Positions 1-6,278 of a stretch of DNA of 11,302 bases are shown piece after piece. Under the pieces are notes generated by a model. The model worked only from the letters and a program-made list of their open reading frames with translations, was not told the DNA's origin and did not search any database. The stretch is from positions 1 through 11,302 of the forward strand of contig WJXE01000039.1 in NCBI GenBank assembly GCA_009665115.1, written 5' to 3'. This DNA is from Nitrosopumilales archaeon. Its GTDB lineage: Archaea; Thermoproteota; Nitrososphaeria; Nitrososphaerales; Nitrososphaeraceae. Numbering within the stretch: the stretch's first letter is position 1; each line of letters opens with the position of its first letter. The position numbers and the translations under genes are program-made.

Positions 1-102
1 CAATGTTGTGTCTGTGCTAATAGTTCGGACCGTGAGGACTACAAAGTTGGTTTAAATAATTCAATCACTTTTGGTAAGTCGCCTATACATTCTACTCAAT
101 AG
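1..102 (+). pseudogene. Possible 3' end of a gene running off the left edge
   Basis: Frame 1 is open from the first base to a TAG at 100-102 (33 codons). Its composition is protein-like and begins with a Cys cluster (CCVC). No family is recognised, and with so few residues it may be chance. A similar short motif, FGxSP, occurs again in the small ORF at 137-259, which hints that both are pieces of one decayed, internally repetitive gene. Confidence 0.2.
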
Positions 103-187
103 GTTTCTCCCAGAATAAGCGAGCTCAGTTTGCAGTATGAATGGTAAATCGGCAAGACGATCTCAACTCATCTTTGGTGAGTCCCCT
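61..187 (+). repeat. Imperfect direct repeat pair (61-84 and 163-187)
   Basis: The two copies share the core TTTGGTRAGTCSCCT preceded by a TCAA-rich stretch. They are about 24-25 bases long, with a few substitutions and one indel. In translation both give an FGxSP motif. The pair may be two repeats of one former coding sequence, since the DNA and peptide similarity coincide. Confidence 0.35.
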
Positions 188-259
188 GAATTATTGAAAT
201 GTAATTCTGTCCCTCCCAACCGGTGCGGCTCAGAGGTAGCATTAGGCTCATATGAGTAA
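137..259 (+). CDS. Tiny unrecognised ORF (40 aa), doubtful
   Basis: An ATG at 137 opens a 40-codon frame ending TAA at 257-259. It is relatively Ser/Arg rich at the start and contains FGESP at about residues 14-18 and two Cys. There is no ribosome binding site, and the frame is closed by a TAA at 116-118 just upstream. It overlaps a tRNA-Met-like segment (about 221-260), so the coding reading and the tRNA-remnant reading compete. No function can be assigned. Confidence 0.15.
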   Translation: MNGKSARRSQLIFGESPELLKCNSVPPNRCGSEVALGSYE

Positions 260-360
260 CTGTTGTTTGATTGTTTCAAATAATGTCTATACTTTGTGCC
301 TAATAATTACTGAAGTTGGTAGTCATAATTACTCTGTAATATAAATAACATTTCCTACTA

Positions 361-415
361 ATTAGTTTAGTTTAACTAATAGTATGAACTGAATAATTAG
401 CCTAGTCTAACTAAT
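361..415. repeat. Two 20-base direct repeats with inverted arms
   Basis: Copy 1 at 361-380 is ATTAGTTTAGTTTAACTAAT and copy 2 at 396-415 is ATTAGCCTAGTCTAACTAAT. They match at 17 of 20 positions and all three differences are T in copy 1 against C in copy 2. Each copy is itself a dyad: ATTAGTT/AACTAAT arms in copy 1 and ATTAG/CTAAT in copy 2. Start-to-start spacing is 35 bases. This geometry suits a dimeric regulator's site, but no gene start lies immediately beside it. Confidence 0.55.
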
Positions 416-433
416 CAATTGAATTTTATGTCC

Positions 434-440
434 AAAAAAA
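434..440 (-). terminator. T-tract terminator of the SDR gene
   Basis: Seven A residues here read as a T7 tract on the minus strand, about 68 bases beyond the SDR stop codon. Archaeal RNA polymerase stops at such runs without needing a hairpin. No hairpin is evident. Confidence 0.35.
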
Positions 441-507
441 GTGGTATGGAGACTTATAAGTAAAGGAATCTCAATCAAGAAATCACAATGAAAGATAGAA
501 AGAATTA

Positions 508-1359
508 TCATTCTTGATGTATTCTTTTTGCAACTTGAGAGAAAAATATTGTATCAGGAACAAATTTTTTCATCCTAACTCCAATTCGTACTTTCGTGGA
601 GCCTACAATGTACCTAGTTTTTGGTTTTTGTGAAGATATTGCTTCTAATATAGCAGTTGCAACAGAACCCGGAGGCAATCCTTTTGGTACGTTATACAGG
701 TATTTTCTATATATTTCAGAAAACCTAGATTTGTTTGCTATTAGATTGTCAATTTTTGGTTTTGATATTGTATTGATATTGGTTTCTACAAGTCCTGGAT
801 TGACAGTTACTACTTTGATGTTTGTATTCCATAGCTCTATTCTTAAAGCATCAGTTATAGCTTCTACTGCATACTTCGTAGCTGAATAGGCTCCTATTAA
901 TGGCAGAGATATCAATCCCGATACTGAGCTTATATTTACAATTCGCCCTTGATTATTTTCCAACATAAATGGTAATACTTTCTTGGTAAATTCAAGGAGC
1001 CCAAAGAAGTTTGTTTCAAACTGATTTCTTAGATCTTGCACTGTTATATCCTCAATTGCTCCAGGTTCAACGTAGCCGGCATTATTTACAAGACCATAAA
1101 TTGTACCTCCTTTAGCCTTTGATAATATATCATTAATGATGCTGCCGAATCTTTCTGGTTTAGTTATATCGAATTCCATTGGAATATAATTATCTCCTTT
1201 GTCTTCTCTTGACGATGTTAATAATTTAGAGGAAATAGCCACAAGCTTATCGTATCTCCTTGCTAATCCAAAAACCTGATAGCCCGATTCCACTAGTCTT
1301 ATAACGGTAGCTTTTCCAATACCGCTAGAAGCTCCAGTAATAATAATTGATTTTATCAA
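508..1359 (-). CDS. Short-chain dehydrogenase/reductase (classical SDR)
   Basis: This is an NAD(P)-dependent oxidoreductase of the classical SDR family, 283 aa, cytosolic. The Rossmann cofactor motif TGASSGIG is at residues 8-15, the NNAG motif at 92-95, the structural/catalytic Asn at N117, Ser at 144-145, and the catalytic YxxxK pair at Y158 and K162. The PG motif follows at 188-189. The Arg pair R34/R35 at the end of the second strand favours NADP(H) over NAD(H) (family rule, inference). The C-terminal extension resembles 17-beta-hydroxysteroid-dehydrogenase-like members, but the substrate cannot be read from sequence. The start is TTG at 1359; no earlier in-frame start exists and a TATA-like box lies about 32 bases upstream. 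The gene appears monocistronic and intact. Confidence 0.9.
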   Translation of the reverse strand: MIKSIIITGASSGIGKATVIRLVESGYQVFGLARRYDKLVAISSKLLTSSREDKGDNYIPMEFDITKPERFGSIINDILSKAKGGTIYGLVNNAGYVEPGAIEDITVQDLRNQFETNFFGLLEFTKKVLPFMLENNQGRIVNISSVSGLISLPLIGAYSATKYAVEAITDALRIELWNTNIKVVTVNPGLVETNINTISKPKIDNLIANKSRFSEIYRKYLYNVPKGLPPGSVATAILEAISSQKPKTRYIVGSTKVRIGVRMKKFVPDTIFFSQVAKRIHQE

Positions 1360-1387
1360 TTTATCCTGCTAGGTATTAATTAGAACG

Positions 1388-1395
1388 AAATATAG
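1388..1395 (-). promoter_or_regulatory. TATA-like box of the SDR gene
   Basis: On the minus strand this reads CTATATTT, centred about 32 bases before the TTG start. It fits a short-leader or leaderless archaeal transcript. Confidence 0.4.
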
Positions 1396-1447
1396 GCTCT
1401 CTGATAGGTTCGCTGTATTGCAATAACCTATGCATTCTATCAGGCAT

Positions 1448-1598
1448 TCAAATGATTTGCCAGGGATCGTGGCTAAAGGCAAGGAAATTAGCATATACCA
1501 TGCTGTCTGCATTACGATATGTGGACGGAATAACGATAAACCTACCTGCTCTCGTTTCAGGGCTTATTATGGTAGTGGCAATATAGAGTAATTCTATC
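1448..1598 (-). other. Intergenic stretch with a start-less open frame
   Basis: Between the SDR and the secreted-protein gene the minus strand carries an open frame ending TGA at 1448-1450. It has protein-like composition (short motifs such as RAGRFIVIPS and SHDPWQII) but no suitable start, and it begins directly beyond the secreted gene's stop in another frame. The plus strand of the same stretch is also open (ATG 1452 to TAG 1584-1586, 44 aa), so at least one reading is an artefact. It is possibly a decayed gene end; no family is recognised. Confidence 0.2.
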
Positions 1599-2489
1599 TT
1601 ACTCTGGCAATAATACTGGAATATCAAATGATGCTAAAGCAACTTCACTATCTCTCGCAGCTATCTTGATGATGACTTGGTGTGCTCCTTCTTGTAAGAA
1701 TTGATACTTTAGTGAGAAAATGCCATGAGGAGCAGTTAGATTATCAAATGTGACAAAATAGTTTTTGTTATTTATTGTGTTACTATTATTGAAGTTTGCA
1801 GTTACATTTTTTATCACTGCAATATGTATATGCGTTAGGTCTAAGCCTTTGCTAGTGTTTGCACTAGACACCTTGAAATTTAGTTGTGTAACATTTCCCA
1901 CAAACGGGTATGGCGGTGAATAACCAAATTGGATTTTGATATTATTTATTTTATCTAGCCATGTCTGAACATTATTGGAATATGAGTTAACTATGATGCA
2001 TTTCTTGGTTTCACCAGCACTTATGACGCCCGAGCAATCAGGTGAGAGAACTTGTCCATAAAATACTGACATTCTAGGCTCATCAACGGTATAATGACCT
2101 GGACCCAATGTGACGGTAGTATCTTTTGTTGAAACCTTGAAGGCGATGGGCTTTGGATTATCTCCTAAAACGGTTATCGTAGAATTAGACGCTGGTAAAC
2201 ATCCTGTAGAGCATCCCGTGTTATTGAAATGGTTTATTATTATCAATTGTGCTCTTGGAGTTGAGCAAGTTTTTTCTTGACCCATAGATCTTTCGTTGGT
2301 AGGGTGAAAAATATAAAGACCGCCAGTATTCAGAAGTGGCTTCAGAGTAGTGGAGCTGCTATTCACACATGATTGTGCATAAACTAGAGGTGGTGTTGTT
2401 ATAATATTAACTGGCGTTCCAAGCTGGAGTACGAACGGAAACATAGATAATATAATCATACACAGGCAAGCTGAAAAAGTCATATTCAT
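1599..2489 (-). CDS. Secreted surface protein with prealbumin-like beta-sandwich domain
   Basis: This is an exported protein of about 296 aa. A hydrophobic N-terminal signal segment (about residues 5-38) ends near a YAQS-type cleavage site, leaving a mature chain with six Cys. Residues about 80-173 match the pattern of prealbumin-like/SpaA-type surface repeats: an N-terminal LIIINH strand, then TITVLG, then TVTLGPGHYTVDEP, then a Cys pair framed as CSGVISAGETKKC. The last 100 residues look like a second Ig-like beta-sandwich, with alternating hydrophobic strands and a closing ASFDIPV. At least eight N-x-S/T sequons suit archaeal N-glycosylation. No C-terminal membrane anchor is seen, so it is probably released or held by other surface proteins. 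The ATG at 2489 is preferred; a TTG codon sits directly before it. The ligand is unknown. Confidence 0.75.
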   Translation of the reverse strand: MNMTFSACLCMIILSMFPFVLQLGTPVNIITTPPLVYAQSCVNSSSTTLKPLLNTGGLYIFHPTNERSMGQEKTCSTPRAQLIIINHFNNTGCSTGCLPASNSTITVLGDNPKPIAFKVSTKDTTVTLGPGHYTVDEPRMSVFYGQVLSPDCSGVISAGETKKCIIVNSYSNNVQTWLDKINNIKIQFGYSPPYPFVGNVTQLNFKVSSANTSKGLDLTHIHIAVIKNVTANFNNSNTINNKNYFVTFDNLTAPHGIFSLKYQFLQEGAHQVIIKIAARDSEVALASFDIPVLLPE

Positions 2490-2510
2490 CAAGGTGAGAG
2501 ATTCGAATTT

Positions 2511-2521
2511 CCTATATATGT
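2511..2521 (-). promoter_or_regulatory. TATA box of the secreted-protein gene
   Basis: On the minus strand this reads ACATATATAGG, centred about 27 bases before the ATG at 2489. That is the expected distance for a leaderless archaeal transcript. Confidence 0.55.
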
Positions 2522-2562
2522 TCCTTTGATCAACTCCATCAGTTGTCTAACTGGAACTCCTG

Positions 2563-2950
2563 TTGCGTTGGTTTGAAAGTTGTCTCAACGCCAAGTACTC
2601 GAGGTTGAAAAAAATTTTCGGCAATACTACTGGCATCTTAGATGGAACATCAATTCTTAAAATTGGCGAAAATGGAAAATGGAATAAATCGAACATAATG
2701 ACCAAACGTCTTCTTTTTGGCACCCTTATGAGCCCAACTAGCGTTGCGACAGTTCATCAGCTGCTATTGTCACAATTTAATTGGCTTCATTGGGAAAGGG
2801 TAGAACAGAATGCTTCAATTGATGCAATAGTATTTGATGAAATTCATCCATATGATTTCTACACTTTTCTCTCGAAATTATTTGATGAGCCATGCCATTA
2901 GATGGCAATGCTGATGCAAGATATTTTATGAGCTCTGCATACATATGAGG
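2563..2950 (+). pseudogene. Fragment of a Cas3-like DExH-box helicase
   Basis: A 112-codon frame (TTG at 2563 to TAG at 2899-2901) carries SF2 helicase signatures. RLKKIFG and TGILDGTS (residues about 14-30) resemble the Cas3 region between motifs Ia and Ib. ATVHQLLLS (62-70) resembles the Cas3 'TVDQ' motif. IVFDEIHPYD (89-98) is a Walker B/DExH motif in the Cas3 style, where DEvHaYD is usual. After the stop, another frame from about 2890 continues with DARYFMSSAY (2921-2950), which looks like motif III (SAT). The Walker A, HD nuclease and C-terminal RecA parts are missing, so this is a truncated and frameshifted remnant. No other cas gene or repeat array is in the window. Another SF2 helicase subfamily remains possible. 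Confidence 0.55.
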
Positions 2951-2973
2951 GGTGCCCCTGCAACTAAATTGAG

Positions 2974-3456
2974 GTGGATCACGTAGAGATCAAGCGAGCC
3001 TCACTTGAGGATGTCGAGACAATTCTTCATTTGCAGATGCGTGCTTATCTCAGCGAGGCGGAGATTTATAATGACTATAGCCTTCCTCCTTTGATACAGA
3101 CATTAAAGGAGATTAAACAAGAATTTTCACAGCAGGTATTTCTGAAGGCCACGGAAGAAGACCGGAATATAATTGGTTCAGTACGAGCTTATCTTGAGAA
3201 AGAAACTGCATATATCGGACGGTTGATCGTCAAACCAGATTCTCAAAACAAAGGTATAGGAACTAGACTCATGCAAGCAGTTGAACAACACTTTAAATTC
3301 GCTGATCGCTATGAACTGTTTACAGGATACAAGAGTGCTCGGAATTTATACTTATACCAAAAACTTGGATACCTTGAGTTCAAACGAATACCCGTAAACG
3401 ACTCGCTTATGATGGTGTTTTTGGAGAAATATAGGAATAATAACCAACAGAGATAG
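2974..3456 (+). CDS. GNAT-family N-acetyltransferase
   Basis: This 160-aa single-domain protein of the Gcn5-related N-acetyltransferase family transfers acetyl from acetyl-CoA to an amine. The CoA pyrophosphate loop is QNKGIG (residues 91-96), within the motif-A segment that starts at IGRLIVKP. The motif-B region has a Tyr-rich helix, NLYLYQKLGY (124-133), whose Tyr could act as general acid. The length is typical for a complete member. The start is GTG at 2974; a TATA-like ACATATGA lies about 26-33 bases upstream (2941-2948) and no ribosome binding site is seen, which suits a leaderless message. It follows the helicase remnant directly. The substrate (small molecule, antibiotic or protein N-terminus) is unknown. 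Confidence 0.8.
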   Translation: MDHVEIKRASLEDVETILHLQMRAYLSEAEIYNDYSLPPLIQTLKEIKQEFSQQVFLKATEEDRNIIGSVRAYLEKETAYIGRLIVKPDSQNKGIGTRLMQAVEQHFKFADRYELFTGYKSARNLYLYQKLGYLEFKRIPVNDSLMMVFLEKYRNNNQQR

Positions 3457-3509
3457 GGAGAAAGTACGTTGAAAATATTCGGGTAGTGACAAGTAGAGTA
3501 ATATTATTA

Positions 3510-3678
3510 TTAGTTGCACAGATTAACATTGTTACTAGCACAGCAACAATATCCTTCTTCTTGCAGTTTCCAATTGCAGTTTGGGCACTCATTGGAAGAT
3601 AGGTTAGATTTACATTCATCAGGTAAACATCCACAATCAGCACTTTAGATGCTTACTCAAGTTAAAGTCAACTACCAT
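3510..3678 (-). pseudogene. Frameshifted small Cys-rich (zinc-ribbon-like) protein
   Basis: On the minus strand an ATG at 3678 opens a short frame that begins MVVDFNLSKHLK and stops after 13 residues. A +1 shift near 3641 leads into a frame ending TAA at 3510-3512 that carries CGC, ECPNC and a CCC triplet. Read together, the product would be about 55 aa with nine or so Cys arranged in CxC and CxxC groups, as in small zinc-binding ribbons. No start codon exists within the Cys-rich frame itself. It is either a recently broken gene or one with a sequencing error at the shift. Function unknown; nucleic-acid or metal binding is only a guess from the Cys pattern. Confidence 0.4.
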
Positions 3679-3799
3679 ATCAAATCTTAAATGTTTTGTA
3701 TGAAACGCCTAATCATAATGAGAGGACCCACGGGATCAGCCAAAAACTAAAGTAGTCCATTAGAAGATCAGCTTTAATGGACCCTGACCTAAAGGCTAA

Positions 3800-4179
3800 T
3801 GCCAATCCATTGATGAAGCATTAGAAAAGAAAAATGTGGAAGGAAAGTTGTTTCACAGAAACTCACATACAACTGATCCACAATGGATTAAGTCATTTCA
3901 AGAAAAAGATTATAATTCATTATCTGTCATTTTGAATGCCAAGCTAGAAACATGCATTAATCGAGTGGTAGTGAAAAGGAATGACAACAGAACTAGCGAA
4001 GTAAAACAGTATTATGACTTTTTTCATTCATTCTTTTCCTCAAGTCTATCTCGAAGATAAGAGTTGGAATAGAGGAGATATAAATTGATACAGATGAAAA
4101 GGAACCAAAACAGGTTGGCGACGAAATATTAGGATATTTTAAAGAGGCAATCATTAACATAGACATCCTGCAAATCTAA
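3800..4179 (+). pseudogene. Decayed unrecognised ORF in two or three frames
   Basis: One frame is open from 3800 to TAA at 4058-4060; with GTG at 3836 it gives 74 aa, and upstream of that it continues without an ATG. A second frame then carries protein-like sequence with many Asp/Glu/Lys (EPKQVGDEILGYF) to TAA at 4177-4179, with another stop at 4081-4083. An ATG-led short piece (MDPDLKANANP, from 3777) precedes it in yet another frame. The simplest reading is one former gene of about 130 aa broken by indels. It is hydrophilic, with no membrane segment and no recognised motif. Confidence 0.3.
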
Positions 4180-4281
4180 GAGCACAAGTTAAGAACACGA
4201 TGCTATAAGATCAAGCTATAATATTTTTCGAATCCTGTCTAAGAAAACCTTATTTGAATCATTATTGCAACTTTAGACGTT

Positions 4282-5337
4282 ATGAAAATTGTAGCAGTTC
4301 TTTATCCTGGAGGCGAAATAGCAAAAAAGACGCCGGAGCTCCTGGGCTGCGCAGAGAATGCCCTTGGCTTAACAGATTTTCTCCGAAGTCAAGGACACGA
4401 ATTTGTTGTATTGACTGATAAGGAGGCTGAGCTTGACAAACATCTCCCTACTACTGATATTTTGATTACTACTCCGTTTTGGCCAGCCTACGTTACAAAA
4501 GAAAGAATTTCAAAGGCGTCTAGACTGCAGATCGTCCTGACTGCGGGAATTGGTTCTGATCATATAGACTTGGCGGCAGCAGCTGCACGCAAGATCACGG
4601 TGGCTGAGATTACTGGTAGCAATGTTGTAAGTGTGGCCGAGCAAGTGGTAATGCATATTTTAGCACTTGTGCGGAATTACATACCTGCTTACAAACAGGT
4701 TCTTGATGGTAGATGGGATATTGCAGAAATTGCGGCAAAAGCACATGATTTGGAAGATAAAGTTGTTGGAATCATAGGAGTGGGAAGGATTGGACAGCGG
4801 GTTTGTGAAAGGCTGAAGGCATTTGATGTTAAAATGATATATTATGACTATCACCGGTTGAGCACTGTAGAAGAGTTTGCACTTGGAGCACGTTATGCTA
4901 ATTTAGATCAACTTGTCGAACAATCCGACATCATTACTATCAATACACCTTTAACGCCGGAGACAGACGGCATGTTTAACCGCGATCTTCTTTTCCGTAT
5001 GAAAAAAGGTGCATATCTTATCAATACTGCACGAGGTAGGATCGTCGATACTCTTTCCCTCGTAGAAGCGCTGGAGAAAGGCCATTTGGCAGGCTATGCA
5101 GGTGACGTTTGGTTTCCTCAACCAGCGCCAAAGGACCATCCATGGCGGCGTATGCCTAATCATGCAATGGTTCCGCATTATTCCGGGACAACTTTGGAAG
5201 CACAAAGGAGATACGCGGACGGAATAAAGGACTGCCTTCTCCGTTTTATGAATGGGCGTCGTATTGAACGAGATTATCTTATTGTAGATAACGGCAGTGT
5301 GGTAAGCCCTAGTTACAGCTATGCGTTCAAGACGTGA
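4282..5337 (+). CDS. fdh: NAD-dependent formate dehydrogenase
   Basis: The enzyme oxidises formate to CO2 with reduction of NAD+ (metal-free type, D-2-hydroxyacid-dehydrogenase fold), in the cytosol. At 351 aa it has the compact length of fungal-type FDH and lacks the long N-terminal extension of the methylotroph enzymes. Diagnostic features are TAGIGSDHIDL (87-97), TGSNVVSVAEQ (111-121) with formate-binding N114, nucleotide motif GVGRIG (166-171), Asp189 selecting NAD over NADP, R251 in NTARGRI, D275/Q280 in DVWFPQPAPKDHPW, and H299-S301-G302 in PHYSGTT. All key residues are present. The gene stands alone. A weak TTATTT box lies about 27-32 bases before the ATG, and a better TATAATAT at 4216-4223 would give a leader of about 35 bases. 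It looks somewhat richer in G+C than the flanks, compatible with horizontal acquisition (inference). Confidence 0.93.
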   Translation: MKIVAVLYPGGEIAKKTPELLGCAENALGLTDFLRSQGHEFVVLTDKEAELDKHLPTTDILITTPFWPAYVTKERISKASRLQIVLTAGIGSDHIDLAAAAARKITVAEITGSNVVSVAEQVVMHILALVRNYIPAYKQVLDGRWDIAEIAAKAHDLEDKVVGIIGVGRIGQRVCERLKAFDVKMIYYDYHRLSTVEEFALGARYANLDQLVEQSDIITINTPLTPETDGMFNRDLLFRMKKGAYLINTARGRIVDTLSLVEALEKGHLAGYAGDVWFPQPAPKDHPWRRMPNHAMVPHYSGTTLEAQRRYADGIKDCLLRFMNGRRIERDYLIVDNGSVVSPSYSYAFKT

Positions 5338-5443
5338 GCGAACTTGAATGATTTATGCTTCACGGTACCTACTGGTGAACCGATAGACAAATTGGCAGTG
5401 GAAGAATAATCGTAACGACTGAGAGAATGGATATATGAAGTTT

Positions 5444-5539
5444 TTACGATCCATGTCTAGCAGAAGACGTGTTTATTTCGTGGATAGCCAGATGTTCTAG
5501 TACCTTTGTTTCACTGTCAAATAACGAAATACCATTCAT
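5444..5539 (-). CDS. Small unrecognised ORF or gene remnant (31 aa)
   Basis: An ATG at 5539 begins a 31-codon frame (MNGISLFDSETKVLEHLA...) ending TAA at 5444-5446. Its composition is helix-friendly and protein-like. It starts 21 bases beyond the stop of the broken gene at 5561-6008 and shares its direction, so it may be the last member of that transcript. It is probably a truncated piece; no family is recognised. Confidence 0.25.
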   Translation of the reverse strand: MNGISLFDSETKVLEHLAIHEINTSSARHGS

Positions 5540-5560
5540 GGCTTTAAATTGCAGCTTTTG

Positions 5561-6008
5561 TCATTTGTGAATAAAATCTGTCATAGAAAGTAGAGTCGAC
5601 CTCTCTTGTGTCGAACAATTGAGAATAATAGCGAAGTCTTTTGGTATCTCTGTAGGATAGAACACCCCTGTCCATCCACCCTTGTCTGCAGTATCAGGAT
5701 AATTCCATCCTGAACAGCTTAGCATGAGTTCACACATCGACCACTCAGTTTGCTTGTCCAATCGTTTATATTCTAATATTTTAGAGGCCAACCAATCTAT
5801 AATTTTATGTATATGAATAATAGCGCCATAATCGAGGACTCTGATGGAAATGGTTGGCCTTTGGCATTTATTGCCTTTGCATATTTATGACAGTCCATTA
5901 ACCGTCAGTTAATAATATACAGGCTTCTTCTGCTCGTAAGCTTTCAGCAAATCCTATCCATGACTCGATTTCTTTGGTAAGCATATCCTCACTTGGAAAT
6001 AGACTCAT
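5561..6008 (-). pseudogene. Small gene split over three reading frames
   Basis: Three consecutive minus-strand frames all look coding. Piece 1 is 6008-5898 (36 aa, MSLFPSEDMLTKEIESWIGF...). Piece 2 is 5898-5797 (33 aa, MDCHKYAKAINAKGQPFPSE...), whose ATG overlaps the TAA of piece 1 as TAATG. Piece 3 is the frame open from 5884 to TGA at 5561-5563, whose distinctive part starts around 5820 (KIIDWLASKILEYK...) and ends FIHK. Joined, they read as one hydrophilic, mainly helical protein of about 150 aa in which N-, middle and C-terminal segments follow naturally. This suggests two indels in a single gene; translational coupling through TAATG would be an alternative for pieces 1 and 2. I believe similar proteins of unknown function exist in related archaea but cannot verify this. 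It follows the ORF at 6015-6230 with a six-base gap. Confidence 0.45.
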
Positions 6009-6014
6009 TATTTC

Positions 6015-6230
6015 TTAGCATCCTTTGCTCTTTTTAAGAATTGAAATAAGAAACGGGGAGGGACTCCTCTTTATCACGTGTAAATTGTTCCTAGGACTTT
6101 TGAATCTAAACTCGCTTATATCCTTCACGCATTCTCGATGACCCATTAACTCCCAAGTTCGTATTAGGCCGGGTAGAAGACAATGAATGATATTTTCAAT
6201 TTCTTTTTTTGTGAGCATTCCGCGGGGCAC
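6015..6230 (-). CDS. Small basic protein of unknown function (71 aa)
   Basis: A 71-codon frame starts at GTG 6230, with an ATG four codons later at 6218, and ends TAA at 6015-6017. The product is basic and Lys/Arg rich, with an N-terminal helix (KKEIENIIHCLLPGLIRTWE) and a C-terminal tail of KKSKGC; it has no transmembrane segment. A strong TATA box lies about 22 bases before the GTG, facing away from aconitase, which supports real transcription. The next ORF starts six bases after its stop, so the two likely share a transcript. No family is recognised; it may be an intact small gene or the shortened start of a decayed operon. Confidence 0.4.
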   Translation of the reverse strand: MPRGMLTKKEIENIIHCLLPGLIRTWELMGHRECVKDISEFRFKSPRNNLHVIKRSPSPFLISILKKSKGC

Positions 6231-6245
6231 CCAACGTAGAAATCT

Positions 6246-6271
6246 CCTTTATATATTCTTAGGTATATATT
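6246..6271. promoter_or_regulatory. Divergent promoter between the small ORFs and aconitase
   Basis: Two TATA-like elements lie in a 48-base gap between divergent starts: TTTATATATT at 6248-6257 and GGTATATATTT at 6262-6272. The first is nearly self-complementary. It lies about 22 bases before the GTG at 6230 on the minus strand and about 27 bases before the TTG at 6279 on the plus strand, so one box may serve both directions. Confidence 0.5.
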
Positions 6272-6278
6272 TCCTATA

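Larger units (their letters stand above)
260..507. other. AT-rich gap without a gene
   Basis: No open frame of useful length is seen on either strand. The stretch holds the paired 20-base repeats at 361-380 and 396-415 and the T-tract (read on the minus strand) downstream of the SDR gene. Otherwise it is unremarkable AT-rich intergenic DNA. Confidence 0.6.

Noticed and set aside
247..256. Perfect palindrome CTCATATGAG
   Set aside because: Ten bases is expected by chance in a window of this size, and no promoter context supports it as an operator.
2511..2548. Possible extra Cas3-like motif (IYVPLINSI) upstream of the helicase remnant
   Set aside because: The same bases form the TATA box of the secreted-protein gene and the frame does not join the helicase frame; the resemblance is too short to claim.
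2948..2959. AGGGGTGCCCCT inverted repeat before the GNAT gene
   Set aside because: The arms leave a two-base loop, too small for an RNA hairpin, and the dyad is short enough to be chance.
3407..3643. 78-codon minus-strand frame with hydrophobic stretches
   Set aside because: It overlaps the GNAT 3' end and the Cys-rich frame, which is far more protein-like; the composition looks like a shadow frame.
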